Notes: generated by a model not told the origin, from the sequence alone. A stretch of DNA of 37,033 nucleotides from CAZXEJ01 sp964639895 (GCA_964639895.1 CAZXEJ010000023.1:1-37033); one strand, 5' to 3'. Positions 15,753 through 24,005 are shown, numbered from the stretch's first letter. Made by a program: numbers and translations.

Positions 15753-17231
15753 ATGATTGATTTGGGAGCCAGATGCATATGGGTATCATTGTTGTCTCTC
15801 ATCTTAGGGGCCTCCGTCGTCTCCTATGCGGCCCCTGCTGCCTCGCCTCCGGCCGAGTCTCCCGCTCCCAGCCCCGCACTAGCGACAAAGGGTCGCCCGG
15901 CCGGGGCGCTTCTTTTCGTGCAGTATCGGTGTGCGAGGTGCCATACGCTGGGCAGAGGCGCCTTCGTCGGCCCGGACCTGCTGGGCGTCGGTGGCCGTTG
16001 GAGCAGGGATGAGATCGAGAAATGGATAGTGGATCCCCGCCTCATATACGGCGAGATCGGCAGGATGCCAGCAAACGAGGGCTATCCGCCCATGCCGACG
16101 CTGGGCGTACCGCCTGGCGACGCCGCACGGATCGCCGAATACATATCTGGATTCGAGCCGTCACCGGCTGCGGCGGCCGCGCGTGGCGGGATAGTGGAGG
16201 GCACGGTCAGGGATGGCGCGACGGGCGAGCCCGTCCGGGGGGTGAAGGTGAATCTTACAGCCTACATGGGGGAGGTCGAAGACTGGAGCAGGAGCACGAC
16301 TACTGACGACACAGGCGCTTTCAGGTTCGAGGGGTTGCCGTGGAACCGCAGCTACGAGGTCTCGGTCCTGTACGGCGGTACCCGCTACCACACGGAGTCG
16401 ATGGTGTTCCTGCCCGGCGAAGTGGTCAGGCGTGTGGCCCTCAAAGTATATGAAACCGTAAGGGGCGAGGCGCCCATCCGCGTTGATGTGGACCACATGA
16501 TAGTGGAGTTCTCGGGCGACGCCGCCGTGGTGGCCCAGATAACGTTCATAAGGAACGATTCTACACGCACATGGGTGGGAAACGACGAGGGAACGACGCT
16601 GGTCTTCTCTCTCCCTGAAGGTGCCATGGACGTCACTGTTCTCGAAGGACTCGATGCCGAGAGCCTTACTCGCACCGAGGATGGATTCGCCTCCAAGGAG
16701 CCTGTTCCACCAGGGGTCAAGAGCGTAGCCTACACCTACCGTGTGCCCCTGCGCTCGGAGCCTATCGAGAAGGTGTTCCACTATCCAACCTCGAGCTTCA
16801 CGTTGCTCTCCTCGACGGGTGGAGGCGTAAAGCTCTCACCCCGCGGTCTCGGTGCTCCGGAGGCGGTCGAGATCGAGGGGGAGCGTTTCCTCAAGTGGAC
16901 CGCCCAAGATATAGCAGCCGGCAAGCGGCTGGTGATGGACGTCTCCCTGCCTCTCAGGTGGGAGGACTACGCCCCATGGGCCGCTCTGGCCGTATTGGCG
17001 CTTGTCCTGGGTGCCGCCGTCGCCTACCGTGTACTCGGCGCCCGTGGGTCGGAGGGGATAGATGAACGCCGGGTCCATGCGGCCGAGCGGAGTCTGCTCA
17101 TCGAGGAGATAGCGCGCCTCGACGAGAGGTTCGAGCGGGGTGAGATAGGCAGAAAGGAGTACCTGGTACTGAGAGCGCGCAAGAAGGAGAGGGCGGTCGA
17201 GCTGACGAAGCTGCTGGCGAAGCCCTCCTAG
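15753..17231 (+). CDS. Membrane-anchored monoheme cytochrome c with beta-sandwich domain and cytoplasmic hairpin
   Basis: This 492-aa exported protein has an unusual domain order. A signal peptide (about 1-26) and a Pro/Ala linker precede a small class I cytochrome c with CARCH (Cys60, Cys63, His64) and a likely axial Met near MPANEGYPPMPTLG. At about 147-220 comes a carboxypeptidase-regulatory-like beta-sandwich (GIVEGTVRDGATGEPVRGVK), then a further beta-rich region to about 400. One membrane helix (about 409-427) leads to a cytoplasmic helical hairpin (about 445-489) resembling that of the preceding CcmI-like protein. The start ATG 15753 has GGGAGAG upstream. The stop shares the palindrome CTAG with the rsmE stop on the other strand. 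Function is unknown; it may be a Ccm substrate, an assembly factor or both. Confidence 0.82.
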   Translation: MIDLGARCIWVSLLSLILGASVVSYAAPAASPPAESPAPSPALATKGRPAGALLFVQYRCARCHTLGRGAFVGPDLLGVGGRWSRDEIEKWIVDPRLIYGEIGRMPANEGYPPMPTLGVPPGDAARIAEYISGFEPSPAAAAARGGIVEGTVRDGATGEPVRGVKVNLTAYMGEVEDWSRSTTTDDTGAFRFEGLPWNRSYEVSVLYGGTRYHTESMVFLPGEVVRRVALKVYETVRGEAPIRVDVDHMIVEFSGDAAVVAQITFIRNDSTRTWVGNDEGTTLVFSLPEGAMDVTVLEGLDAESLTRTEDGFASKEPVPPGVKSVAYTYRVPLRSEPIEKVFHYPTSSFTLLSSTGGGVKLSPRGLGAPEAVEIEGERFLKWTAQDIAAGKRLVMDVSLPLRWEDYAPWAALAVLALVLGAAVAYRVLGARGSEGIDERRVHAAERSLLIEEIARLDERFERGEIGRKEYLVLRARKKERAVELTKLLAKPS

Positions 17232-17962
17232 GCGGGTTGCAGGTCGCCCCACCTGTACTGGATGAGCGTGACGGCGACGATGGATGCGGTCTCGCATCTG
17301 AGCACCCGTGGACCGAGGGTGCATACCTGGACCCCGCGGCTGCGTGCGGTCTCGACCTCCGCGGGGCTGAACCCTCCCTCTGGGCCCACGTAGAGGTCGA
17401 TCCTCTCCACCCCCTCGCCGCGGGGCTTGATCTCTCCGAGCGGCACCCCTCCACCCTCGTAGAACAAAATTCCCAGGGGGGGACGACCGCCGGTCCTCGA
17501 ATCCATGACCATGGCGTAGGAACGGGGCTCGACTATGTGTGGGGGCTTGCGCCTTCCGCACTGCCTGGCCGCAGCCGCAGCCACCCTCTTCCACCTCTCG
17601 ACCTTGCGCGTGGTACGGACCTGCGACCTCTCGGTTACGAGGGGCACTATGGCTGCCACACCAAGCTCGGTTGCCTTCTCGACGATGAGGTCCATCTTGT
17701 CTCCCTTGGGAAGCCCCTGGTGTAGCGTGATCCTGGGTGCGCGCTCTGGCGCGGGCGGGCGTGTCTGCAGAATGACAGCCGCGAGCTCCCTACGCCCCAC
17801 GGCCGTTATCTGGCACACGTGTTCCCGCCCCTCGTCGTCCAGAGCCACGAGTTCGTCCCCGGCGCGCAGTCTCAGCACCCGCCTCAGGTACCTGAAGTCG
17901 TCTCCGCCGACCGTGAGGGAGTCGCCGTCGATCTGCGAGGAACGGATGAAAACGGTGGGCAT
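17228..17962 (-). CDS. rsmE: 16S rRNA (uracil-1498-N3)-methyltransferase
   Basis: It methylates N3 of U1498 in 16S rRNA using S-adenosylmethionine. The 244-aa protein has the N-terminal PUA-like domain (FRYLRRVLRLRAGDELVALD) and the C-terminal SPOUT knot with GLPKGDKMDLIVEKATELGV, VGPEGGFSPAE and the SAM-site end LGPRVLRCETA, all typical of RsmE. The frame is open to TTG 17971; I chose ATG 17962 (MPTVFIRSSQI). Ribosome binding sites are weak for both. It lies downstream of cobA-hemD on the same strand, about 70 nt away, and converges on the cytochrome gene. Confidence 0.95.
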   Translation of the reverse strand: MPTVFIRSSQIDGDSLTVGGDDFRYLRRVLRLRAGDELVALDDEGREHVCQITAVGRRELAAVILQTRPPAPERAPRITLHQGLPKGDKMDLIVEKATELGVAAIVPLVTERSQVRTTRKVERWKRVAAAAARQCGRRKPPHIVEPRSYAMVMDSRTGGRPPLGILFYEGGGVPLGEIKPRGEGVERIDLYVGPEGGFSPAEVETARSRGVQVCTLGPRVLRCETASIVAVTLIQYRWGDLQPA

Positions 17963-18030
17963 CTCAGGCAAGTTGCACGGCGCAGGATCGGGATGGGATC
18001 CACGGCCGGTGCCGGGAGCGGGATTCCCCC

Positions 18031-19572
18031 TTATGCGTGTGTTTCACCGGAGGCGCGGCTCATATACGCGGCCAGCTCCTCTACCATGTCCTCCATTGTG
18101 TGGCGCGTCGCCACTATATCGGCCTCTCTACCGTACTCCTTGAGTGTCGAGGCGGTGACGGGCCCTATGCACGCCAATACGGTGCTTTCCGGGAGGGAGG
18201 CCCTACCCTCGATGAGGCGAAAGAAGTTTCTTACTGCCGAAGAGCTTGCAAACGTCACGGCGTCTATCTTCTCCGAGCGCAAAAGCTCGAGCGGCCTCTC
18301 GATCTCGCCTTCCTCGGGGAGTCTGGTCTCGTAGGCCGGTGCCACCGTTACATGTGCTCCCATCGCTCTCAGCCTGCAGGGCAACAATTCCCTCGCCCGT
18401 GCGGCCCTCGCTATAAGCACACGCTTTCCCTCCATCTCGATCTGCTGGAATTTATCCACCAGCCCTTCGGCCACGAACCGCTCGGGTACGAGGTCTGCGC
18501 GAAGCCTCTCACGCTCGAGCGCCAGGGCCGTCTTCTCGCCGATGACGGCCAGCCGCGCCTTCCCGAGGGCGCGGGCGTCCTTGCCCAGCTTTCTCAACCG
18601 CTCGAAGAACCGCTCCACGCCGTTTCGGCTCGTAAACACTATCCAGTCGAACGTCTCGATGTTCCTTATGGCCGCGTCGAGTTCCTCCCAGCTGGGGGGA
18701 GGGACGATCTCGATAGTGGGCATGACGACCGCCTCGCCGCTCAGCTGCTCGATCAGAACCGCCAGCCGACCTGCGTCGCTGCGCGCGCGTGTGACGAGCA
18801 CCCTGTGGCCGAACAGGGGCCTCGTCTCATACCAGTTGAGGTCTTTCCTGAGCCGTACGACCTCGCCCACCACGACCGTGCACGGCGGCCTTATGCCGCT
18901 TGCGCGGACGCGCCGCGCTATGTCGCCCACCGTGCCCACGACGGTACGCTGTCGGGGCAGGGTGCCCCAACTGATGACGGCGACCGGCGTGTCGGGGGAG
19001 CGGCCGTTGGCTATCAGCTTCTCCATGTTGGCTTCGAGGTTGGCGTAGCTCATCAGCAGCACCAGCGTCGGGACTGCGGCCAGTGCTTCCCATGGGAGAG
19101 CGGAGCCCTCCTTCTCGGGGTCCTCGTGTCCGGTGGCGACGGCGAAGGCCGACGCCTTGCCTCGGTGGGTGAGCGGTATGCCGGCGTAGGCGGGCACGGC
19201 CGTGATCGAGCTTACACCGGGGACGATTTCGAACGGGATCGAGCGGCTCGCGAGGTAGAGCGCCTCCTCGCCTCCCCGTCCCAGTACCATGGGGTCTCCT
19301 CCCTTGAGCCGGACGACCCGCTTGCCGGCCAGGGCGTGTTCGGCCATTATCTCGTTTATGCGCTTCTGGTGGGAGGAGTCCTTCTCGCCCCCCTTCTTGC
19401 CTACATATACCTTGAGGGCTCCTTTCTTCGTGAGATCCAGGAGTGCCTTGTTCACCAGGTAGTCGTATACGACGACGTCAGCCTCCCTGAGACAGCGTAT
19501 GCCCTTGGCGGTGATGAGGTCGTATTCACCCGGCCCGGCGCCCACGAGAAAGACGATGCCCTGCGGCTCCAT
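18031..19572 (-). CDS. cobA-hemD: Bifunctional uroporphyrinogen-III C-methyltransferase / uroporphyrinogen-III synthase
   Basis: This is a fusion of two tetrapyrrole enzymes, 513 aa. The first half (about 1-250) is a SUMT: GAGPGEYDLITAKG, VVRLKGGDPMVLGRGGEE and VPGVSSITAVPAYAGIPLTHR are its SAM and substrate motifs. It makes precorrin-2 for siroheme, cobalamin or the alternative heme route. The second half (about 265-505) is HemD-like (VLVTRARSDAGRLAVLIEQLSG, then DAVTFASSSAVRNFF), closing hydroxymethylbilane to uroporphyrinogen III. Such fusions occur in clostridia and deltaproteobacteria. The open frame continues upstream to 19914, but that part looks non-coding; ATG 19572 starts the family's N-terminus. 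The ribosome binding site is modest (AGG just upstream). No other hem gene is in the window. Confidence 0.95.
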   Translation of the reverse strand: MEPQGIVFLVGAGPGEYDLITAKGIRCLREADVVVYDYLVNKALLDLTKKGALKVYVGKKGGEKDSSHQKRINEIMAEHALAGKRVVRLKGGDPMVLGRGGEEALYLASRSIPFEIVPGVSSITAVPAYAGIPLTHRGKASAFAVATGHEDPEKEGSALPWEALAAVPTLVLLMSYANLEANMEKLIANGRSPDTPVAVISWGTLPRQRTVVGTVGDIARRVRASGIRPPCTVVVGEVVRLRKDLNWYETRPLFGHRVLVTRARSDAGRLAVLIEQLSGEAVVMPTIEIVPPPSWEELDAAIRNIETFDWIVFTSRNGVERFFERLRKLGKDARALGKARLAVIGEKTALALERERLRADLVPERFVAEGLVDKFQQIEMEGKRVLIARAARARELLPCRLRAMGAHVTVAPAYETRLPEEGEIERPLELLRSEKIDAVTFASSSAVRNFFRLIEGRASLPESTVLACIGPVTASTLKEYGREADIVATRHTMEDMVEELAAYMSRASGETHA

Positions 19573-19970
19573 ACCTGATGAAATGAAACCAAACGCCCCG
19601 CCCCCTGTCAAGGCGGGGGCCGTAACGCGGCTGCCTTGGCGAGGCGCCCGAGTGCTCCTCGGCGTGCCCTCCGGGGGGTGGTTGAGTGGGGGGCCGGATG
19701 CTGGAAGACGGCGCAGCGGTTCCCGAGGCGGCGTAGGGCACTCGGCTCGTCGGCGGGTGGGGATGGCTGCCCGTGTGCCGGTGTGCCGCGGCAGGGGGGA
19801 AGGACTCGGACTGGAGCAGGGTGCCGTGCTACCATGTGCGCCTCGTGCTTCAATCAAGCCCGATTCACGGAATCTCTGGCCGCACGAGCCGCACGAAGCA
19901 GCCTTACTTGGCATTTCCCCCCGATGCGGGCAATATGTATTTGACTTCCAGAGAGGAGCAGAAGACCGCC
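19573..19970. other. 398-bp divergent intergenic region
   Basis: It separates cobA-hemD (-) from the MBL hydrolase (+) and should hold promoters for both. The plus strand has TTGGCA at 19908-19913 with a poor AT-rich -10 zone (19931-19939), about 35 nt before the MBL start. I find no clear promoter for the minus side and no gene; open frames here are Arg/Pro/Gly-rich extensions of the flanking genes. Confidence 0.45.
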
Positions 19971-20858
19971 ATGGATATGAGACTGATCGACGTAGAGTTC
20001 TTCGAGCCCAACGTTATAGGGACGTTCCTGATAGAGACCGGTGACGGGCCGGTGCTGATAGAGACCGGCCCTGCAACCACGTTCGAGGCTTTGAAGCGGG
20101 GGATAGAAGGGGCCGGCTACGCGGTGGAAGACATACGCCACGTTCTCGTCACCCACATCCACCTCGACCACGCGGGTGCCTCGTGGCTGCTCGCCTCCCA
20201 CGGCGCAACCATATACGTACATCCGCGCGGCGCCAAGCATCTGGTTGACCCGACGCGCCTTCTGGCTTCGGCCCTCCGCATTTACGGCGACGACATGGAC
20301 CGACTTTGGGGGAGGGTAGAACCGATCGACGAGGAAAGGGTACGTCCCTGTTCGGACGGCGAGAGGCTGAGGTTCGGCCGCATCGAGATCACAGTCGTCG
20401 AGACACTGGGTCACGCCTCCCACCACAACGCCTACGTAATAGACGGAGTGGTGGTGATGGGCGACGTGGGCGGCATCAGGATAAAGAGTGGCCCGCCGGT
20501 GCCCCCGACGCCTCCCCCGGATATAAACGTCGAGTTGTGGCGCCAGTCGCTGGACAGGTTGAGGGCGCTCCGTCCGTCCATGATATATCCCACCCATTTC
20601 GGCGGTTATACGGACGTGAAGGACCACCTGGACGAACTGGAAGAGATGCTCGTCATGCTCACCGAGTGGGTGGGCGCGCGCATGAAGGAGGGGCTCGAGG
20701 AGGAAGAGATCGTAAAACGCTACGACTCCCTGCTCAGAGAGGAGCTCAAGAAGAGGGGTGCCGCGGAGGACGTGATACCCCTCTACGAGCTGGGCGACCC
20801 GTTCTGGATGAACGTATCGGGCCTCGTTCGCTACTGGAACAAGTTGAGATCTCTGTAA
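19971..20858 (+). CDS. MBL-fold metallo-hydrolase
   Basis: This is a probable cytoplasmic dinuclear-metal hydrolase of unknown substrate, 295 aa. The metal motif is VLVTHIHLDHAG (HxHxDH), followed by GHASHHNAYV (third His), VVMGDVGG (bridging Asp) and YPTHFGG (last His), in the usual order for glyoxalase II/beta-lactamase-fold proteins. The C-terminal ~80 aa are helical and charged, with a closing LVRYWNKL. The frame is open to 19773 upstream; I chose ATG 19971 because AGGAG (19954-19958) precedes it by 12 nt and the fold begins at once. ATG 19977 is an alternative. Confidence 0.87.
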   Translation: MDMRLIDVEFFEPNVIGTFLIETGDGPVLIETGPATTFEALKRGIEGAGYAVEDIRHVLVTHIHLDHAGASWLLASHGATIYVHPRGAKHLVDPTRLLASALRIYGDDMDRLWGRVEPIDEERVRPCSDGERLRFGRIEITVVETLGHASHHNAYVIDGVVVMGDVGGIRIKSGPPVPPTPPPDINVELWRQSLDRLRALRPSMIYPTHFGGYTDVKDHLDELEEMLVMLTEWVGARMKEGLEEEEIVKRYDSLLREELKKRGAAEDVIPLYELGDPFWMNVSGLVRYWNKLRSL

Positions 20859-20934
20859 AGCCGGCCCCCCGCATCCCCGTCCCCCGGCTGCGCGGCATTC
20901 GGCCCACACCCGACACTTGTGCCGGAGAGGCGGC

Positions 20935-21105
20935 TCAGGACGCGGTCGCCTCGTCGACCTTGACCATAGAGATGCCGCAGCAACACTTGGGCGGCTGTGG
21001 GTCCAGCGTCGGGCAGTTCTCGGATCCCTTGACAACCACTATCTCGCAGCCACACTCCTTGATGGGACAGCGGTAGCGGTTCCCCTCTCTAAGTGGCTCT
21101 CCCAT
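20935..21105 (-). CDS. 56-aa Cys-rich desulforedoxin-like small protein
   Basis: This is a short gene easily missed. ATG 21105 is preceded by a strong AAGGAGG 8 nt upstream, which makes it convincing. The 56-aa product has seven Cys: YRCPIKECGCEIVVVKG at the start, one central Cys31, then KCCCGISMVKVDE. The Y-x-C..CG..V.V.KG...CCG..M pattern resembles desulforedoxin and the N-terminal domain of desulfoferrodoxin, whose four Cys bind one Fe or Zn. The first pair here is C-x4-C-x-C rather than C-x2-C. It probably binds a metal; the metal is unknown. A MerR-type promoter lies about 170 nt upstream of its start. Confidence 0.85.
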   Translation of the reverse strand: MGEPLREGNRYRCPIKECGCEIVVVKGSENCPTLDPQPPKCCCGISMVKVDEATAS

Positions 21106-21273
21106 GGTTGCGTCCTCCTTGCCGTGTGGATGTGTATGGCTCTGATGATAGGGGCGGGTGCGGTTCCAAACCGCTGGACGCCGCGGCGTAGACCCCCTCG
21201 CGCGGTCCTAGCCTCGTCCCCTCCCTCTGCCTTACGTTGCGGCGAGCGGCTCGGTTACTCCCCGATACCTTCT

Positions 21274-21286
21274 CTATAAAGTATAG
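21274..21286. repeat. Second small dyad over the -10 region
   Basis: CTATA-AAG-TATAG is a perfect 5-bp inverted repeat that overlaps the TATACT box of the MerR-like promoter and stands next to the 16-bp dyad. It may be a second protein site or an accident of an AT-rich -10. Confidence 0.4.
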
Positions 21287-21311
21287 ACCCCGTATCATGG
21301 TACGGAGTCAA
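21280..21311 (-). promoter_or_regulatory. MerR-family-type operator/promoter for the Cys-rich gene
   Basis: On the minus strand TTGACT (21311-21306) directly abuts a 16-bp near-perfect dyad, CCGTACCATGATACGG (21305-21290, one T-G mismatch pair). Four bases later comes TATACT (21285-21280). The -35/-10 spacer is thus 20 nt, too long for a normal sigma-70 promoter but typical of promoters twisted open by MerR-family activators. The sequence closely resembles the Tn501/Tn21 mer operator as I know it (TTGACT, then CCGTAC-ATGA-GTACGG, 19-nt spacer). Predicted transcription starts near 21273, about 170 nt before the ATG. No merR-type gene is in the window. Confidence 0.65.
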
Positions 21312-21502
21312 ATGCTTCCAGCTGGGTGGGGGTGCACATCCCCCCGTGCGGCCGGCACGGTATGGGTTGGCTCGCGTGTCGTGGCGGTGACGTGGCGTCG
21401 GTGGAGGGAGTTGCGGATAGAGGCCAATGAGGGCAAGGTGTAACGAAATTTGTACTTGTTAGTGGATAAGTTAGATGAGCATTTTTAAAGTCGGGTCTTA
21501 AA

Positions 21503-21531
21503 TTGGAACGGCTATTGGACTATAATATTAT
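21503..21531 (+). promoter_or_regulatory. Sigma-70 promoter of ftsK-lolA
   Basis: TTGGAA (21503-21508), a 17-nt spacer and TATTAT (21526-21531), inside the run TATAATATTATATA. Predicted start is near 21538, giving a leader of about 110 nt before the ATG at 21648. The strong local AT-richness supports it. Confidence 0.6.
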
Positions 21532-21647
21532 ATACCTGAACAGAGCCCCTCAGGCGTCCCTTCCCGCGAGTGCCACCTGTCTGCGGCGCGCGGCCACGGG
21601 TCGTTCTCGCCCGGTTGAGGGCACGGGGTGTGCGGAGCCGGTCTCGT

Positions 21648-24005
21648 ATGGCCAGGAACAAGGGAGTATTCGGCAACGTCGATGATTACACGCTCGTGCG
21701 CGAGATTGCGTCGTCGTTCCTGTTCGCCCTTGGTATTTTTTCCCTGTTGAGCCTCGTGTTCTTCAGCTCCAAGTCGGGGATGGACGTGAGGGGTACCATG
21801 GGGGTGACAGGCGTCTTCATCACCCGCATTCTGGGAAGGACGTTCGGTCTGGCCGCCTTCATCGTACCCCTCGTCTCGTTCTATGCTGCGGCCCTGCTGT
21901 TCCGCAACGCGCTTACGACCGCGGTGCTCGTGCGGCTGGCGGCCATCCCCGTCCTTCTTGTAAGTACCACCACGCTGTTGGGGCTGCTATACTACAACTC
22001 CTCCCTCCTCGGCTACGAACCCCCGGGCGGCTGGGTGGGCACGGTGCTCGCCACCCTGCTTCGCGAAAAGGTCTCGGGCACGGTTGGCTCCTACGTTTTG
22101 GCCTTGCTTTCGATGACGGCCAGTCTCATAGTGGTCATGAACTTGAGCGTGGTCGCCTTGTTCAGCAGACTTCGTCGCTTGGCTGCGGCCGCACTCAATC
22201 TCTGCGCCTCGGCCGCCAGCGCTGCGTTGGTGCGGGTGGTCGAATGGGCGGAAGCGATGTCGTCCCGCGCCGCCCTGGGGCGCCGCCTCCAAGTGGCGGC
22301 CGCCCGGCTCCGTTCCCCACTGGGCCGCCTGATGCGGCGCTCGAGGCCGATGGTCTCGATCCAGCTCCTTCCCGAGCACGCGGGCGATGCGCCGTCCGGG
22401 CATATCGAGCGGGCCTTCTCTCCCGCACAAGGCCGTGAAGAGGGTGACGACGGCCCCGACCCGGCGTCGCTTCCGTTCGATGACGACACTCCGCCCATAG
22501 TCGTGGAGGAACGCCGCGGACCTGCCCCCGTCGACGGGTTCGCCGTCACTTCGCCTGCTTGTAGTGATTTCGCCCTCCCGCCTGTCGATCTGCTCGATCC
22601 CAAGGTGGGGGTCGATGGCGACGTCGATCGTGAAGCTGTGTTGCGCAAGGCCGAGCTCATCGAGAGGAAGCTCGCCGATCTCGGTGTCAAGGGCAAGGTG
22701 ACGCAGATACGGCCCGGGCCTGTCATAACGATGTTCGAATACAAGCCGGCGCCCGGGATAAAGATCAACAAGATATCGGGACTTGCGAGCGACCTGGCCA
22801 TGGGCCTCAGCGCCATAAGCGTAAGGATAGTCGCCCCCATTCCCGGCAAGGACGTCGTCGGCATAGAAGTGCCGAACGATACGCGCGAGCCCGTCCTTAT
22901 AAGGGAGCTCATCGAGGATCCGGGCTTCGTATCGAGCCGCTCCAAGCTCACCCTCGCCCTCGGCAAGGACCTTTCGGGCAAACCCTTCTATATGGACCTC
23001 CGCAAGGCGCCCCACCTGATGATCGCCGGCACGACGGGTTCGGGCAAGAGCGTATTGTTGAACGCACTCATAGCGAGCATGCTCTATAAGGCCACCCCGC
23101 GTGAGCTCAAGCTCATCATGATAGACCCCAAGATGCTGGAGTTCTCCGTATACGAGGGCATCCCGCACCTGCTCCATCCCGTGGTCACTGAACCTCGGGA
23201 GGCGGCTGCCGCCTTGAGGTGGGCGGTGCGCGAGATGGAGGACCGCTACAGGCTCCTTTCCGCCTCCGGCGTAAGAGACATAGACACCTATAACTCCAAG
23301 CTCCTCTCCCTTCCCGAAGTCGAGAGGGAGGATAAGTGGATGCCCTATGTGGTGATAATCCTCGACGAGCTGGCCGACCTCATGATGGTGTCGGCCCGTG
23401 AGGTAGGGGACACGATAACGCGCCTCGCCCAGAAGGCCCGTGCGGCCGGCATACACCTCATCGTGGCCACGCAGCGTCCATCGGTGGATGTGGTGGCCGG
23501 GCTGATAAAGGCCAACTTCCCGGCCCGCATATCGTTCCTCGTCTCGTCCAAGGTGGATTCGCGCATCATAATGGACGCCGTAGGTGCCGAGCAGCTGCTC
23601 GGCAAGGGCGACATGCTGTTCCTGCAGCCCGGCACGTTCAATCTGGTGAGGCTGCAGGGCGCGTTGATCTCGGACGGCGAGCGCGAGCGCCTGGCCGACT
23701 ACCTGAGGCGCCAGGCGGCCCCACGCTACGACGAGACCATCACCGTCGCCGAGCCAGGGGACGAGACGGTCTCGGCGGGGGACGAGAGGGACGAGCTCTA
23801 CGTGCGGGCGCTCGAGGTGATAGCCCAGACGGGTCAGGTCTCAATTTCCATGCTGCAGCGCAAGCTCAAGATAGGGTATAATAGAGCGGCACGGATAGTG
23901 GAGCTAATGGAGAGCGACGGCATCGTAGGGGCACAGGAGGCGGCCGGCAAGCCAAGGGGGTTGCTCGTGGACGTCGAGGAGATTCTGGAGAAGTACAGGT
24001 GTTGA
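21648..24005 (+). CDS. ftsK: DNA translocase FtsK/SpoIIIE
   Basis: This is a septum-located hexameric DNA pump that clears chromosomes from the division plane. The 785-aa protein has about four N-terminal membrane helices (to about 165), a variable acidic/Pro linker, and the motor: Walker A GTTGSGKS (461-468) and Walker B VVIILDELADLMM. The C-terminal gamma winged helix (ISMLQRKLKIGYNRAARIVE) reads DNA polarity. The linker is short compared with E. coli FtsK, as in many non-enteric bacteria. The frame opens at 21570; I chose ATG 21648, with GGAG 10 nt upstream. The stop overlaps the start of lolA. Confidence 0.96.
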   Translation: MARNKGVFGNVDDYTLVREIASSFLFALGIFSLLSLVFFSSKSGMDVRGTMGVTGVFITRILGRTFGLAAFIVPLVSFYAAALLFRNALTTAVLVRLAAIPVLLVSTTTLLGLLYYNSSLLGYEPPGGWVGTVLATLLREKVSGTVGSYVLALLSMTASLIVVMNLSVVALFSRLRRLAAAALNLCASAASAALVRVVEWAEAMSSRAALGRRLQVAAARLRSPLGRLMRRSRPMVSIQLLPEHAGDAPSGHIERAFSPAQGREEGDDGPDPASLPFDDDTPPIVVEERRGPAPVDGFAVTSPACSDFALPPVDLLDPKVGVDGDVDREAVLRKAELIERKLADLGVKGKVTQIRPGPVITMFEYKPAPGIKINKISGLASDLAMGLSAISVRIVAPIPGKDVVGIEVPNDTREPVLIRELIEDPGFVSSRSKLTLALGKDLSGKPFYMDLRKAPHLMIAGTTGSGKSVLLNALIASMLYKATPRELKLIMIDPKMLEFSVYEGIPHLLHPVVTEPREAAAALRWAVREMEDRYRLLSASGVRDIDTYNSKLLSLPEVEREDKWMPYVVIILDELADLMMVSAREVGDTITRLAQKARAAGIHLIVATQRPSVDVVAGLIKANFPARISFLVSSKVDSRIIMDAVGAEQLLGKGDMLFLQPGTFNLVRLQGALISDGERERLADYLRRQAAPRYDETITVAEPGDETVSAGDERDELYVRALEVIAQTGQVSISMLQRKLKIGYNRAARIVELMESDGIVGAQEAAGKPRGLLVDVEEILEKYRC

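Larger units (their letters stand above)
21106..21647. other. Divergent control region between the Cys-rich gene and ftsK
   Basis: No gene is seen in these 542 bp. The leader of the minus-strand gene contains a perfect GCGGTT-TGG-AACCGC hairpin (21160-21174). The MerR-like operator/promoter is at 21280-21311. An AT-rich stretch at about 21440-21540, rare in this genome, carries the ftsK promoter. Confidence 0.55.

Noticed and set aside
18037..19578. 513-aa open frame antisense to cobA-hemD
   Set aside because: It mirrors the real gene almost exactly, has no motif and is rich in His, Tyr and Gly as antisense frames are here.
21987..23456. 489-aa open frame antisense to ftsK
   Set aside because: The FtsK motor motifs on the plus strand are unambiguous; the antisense product resembles no family.
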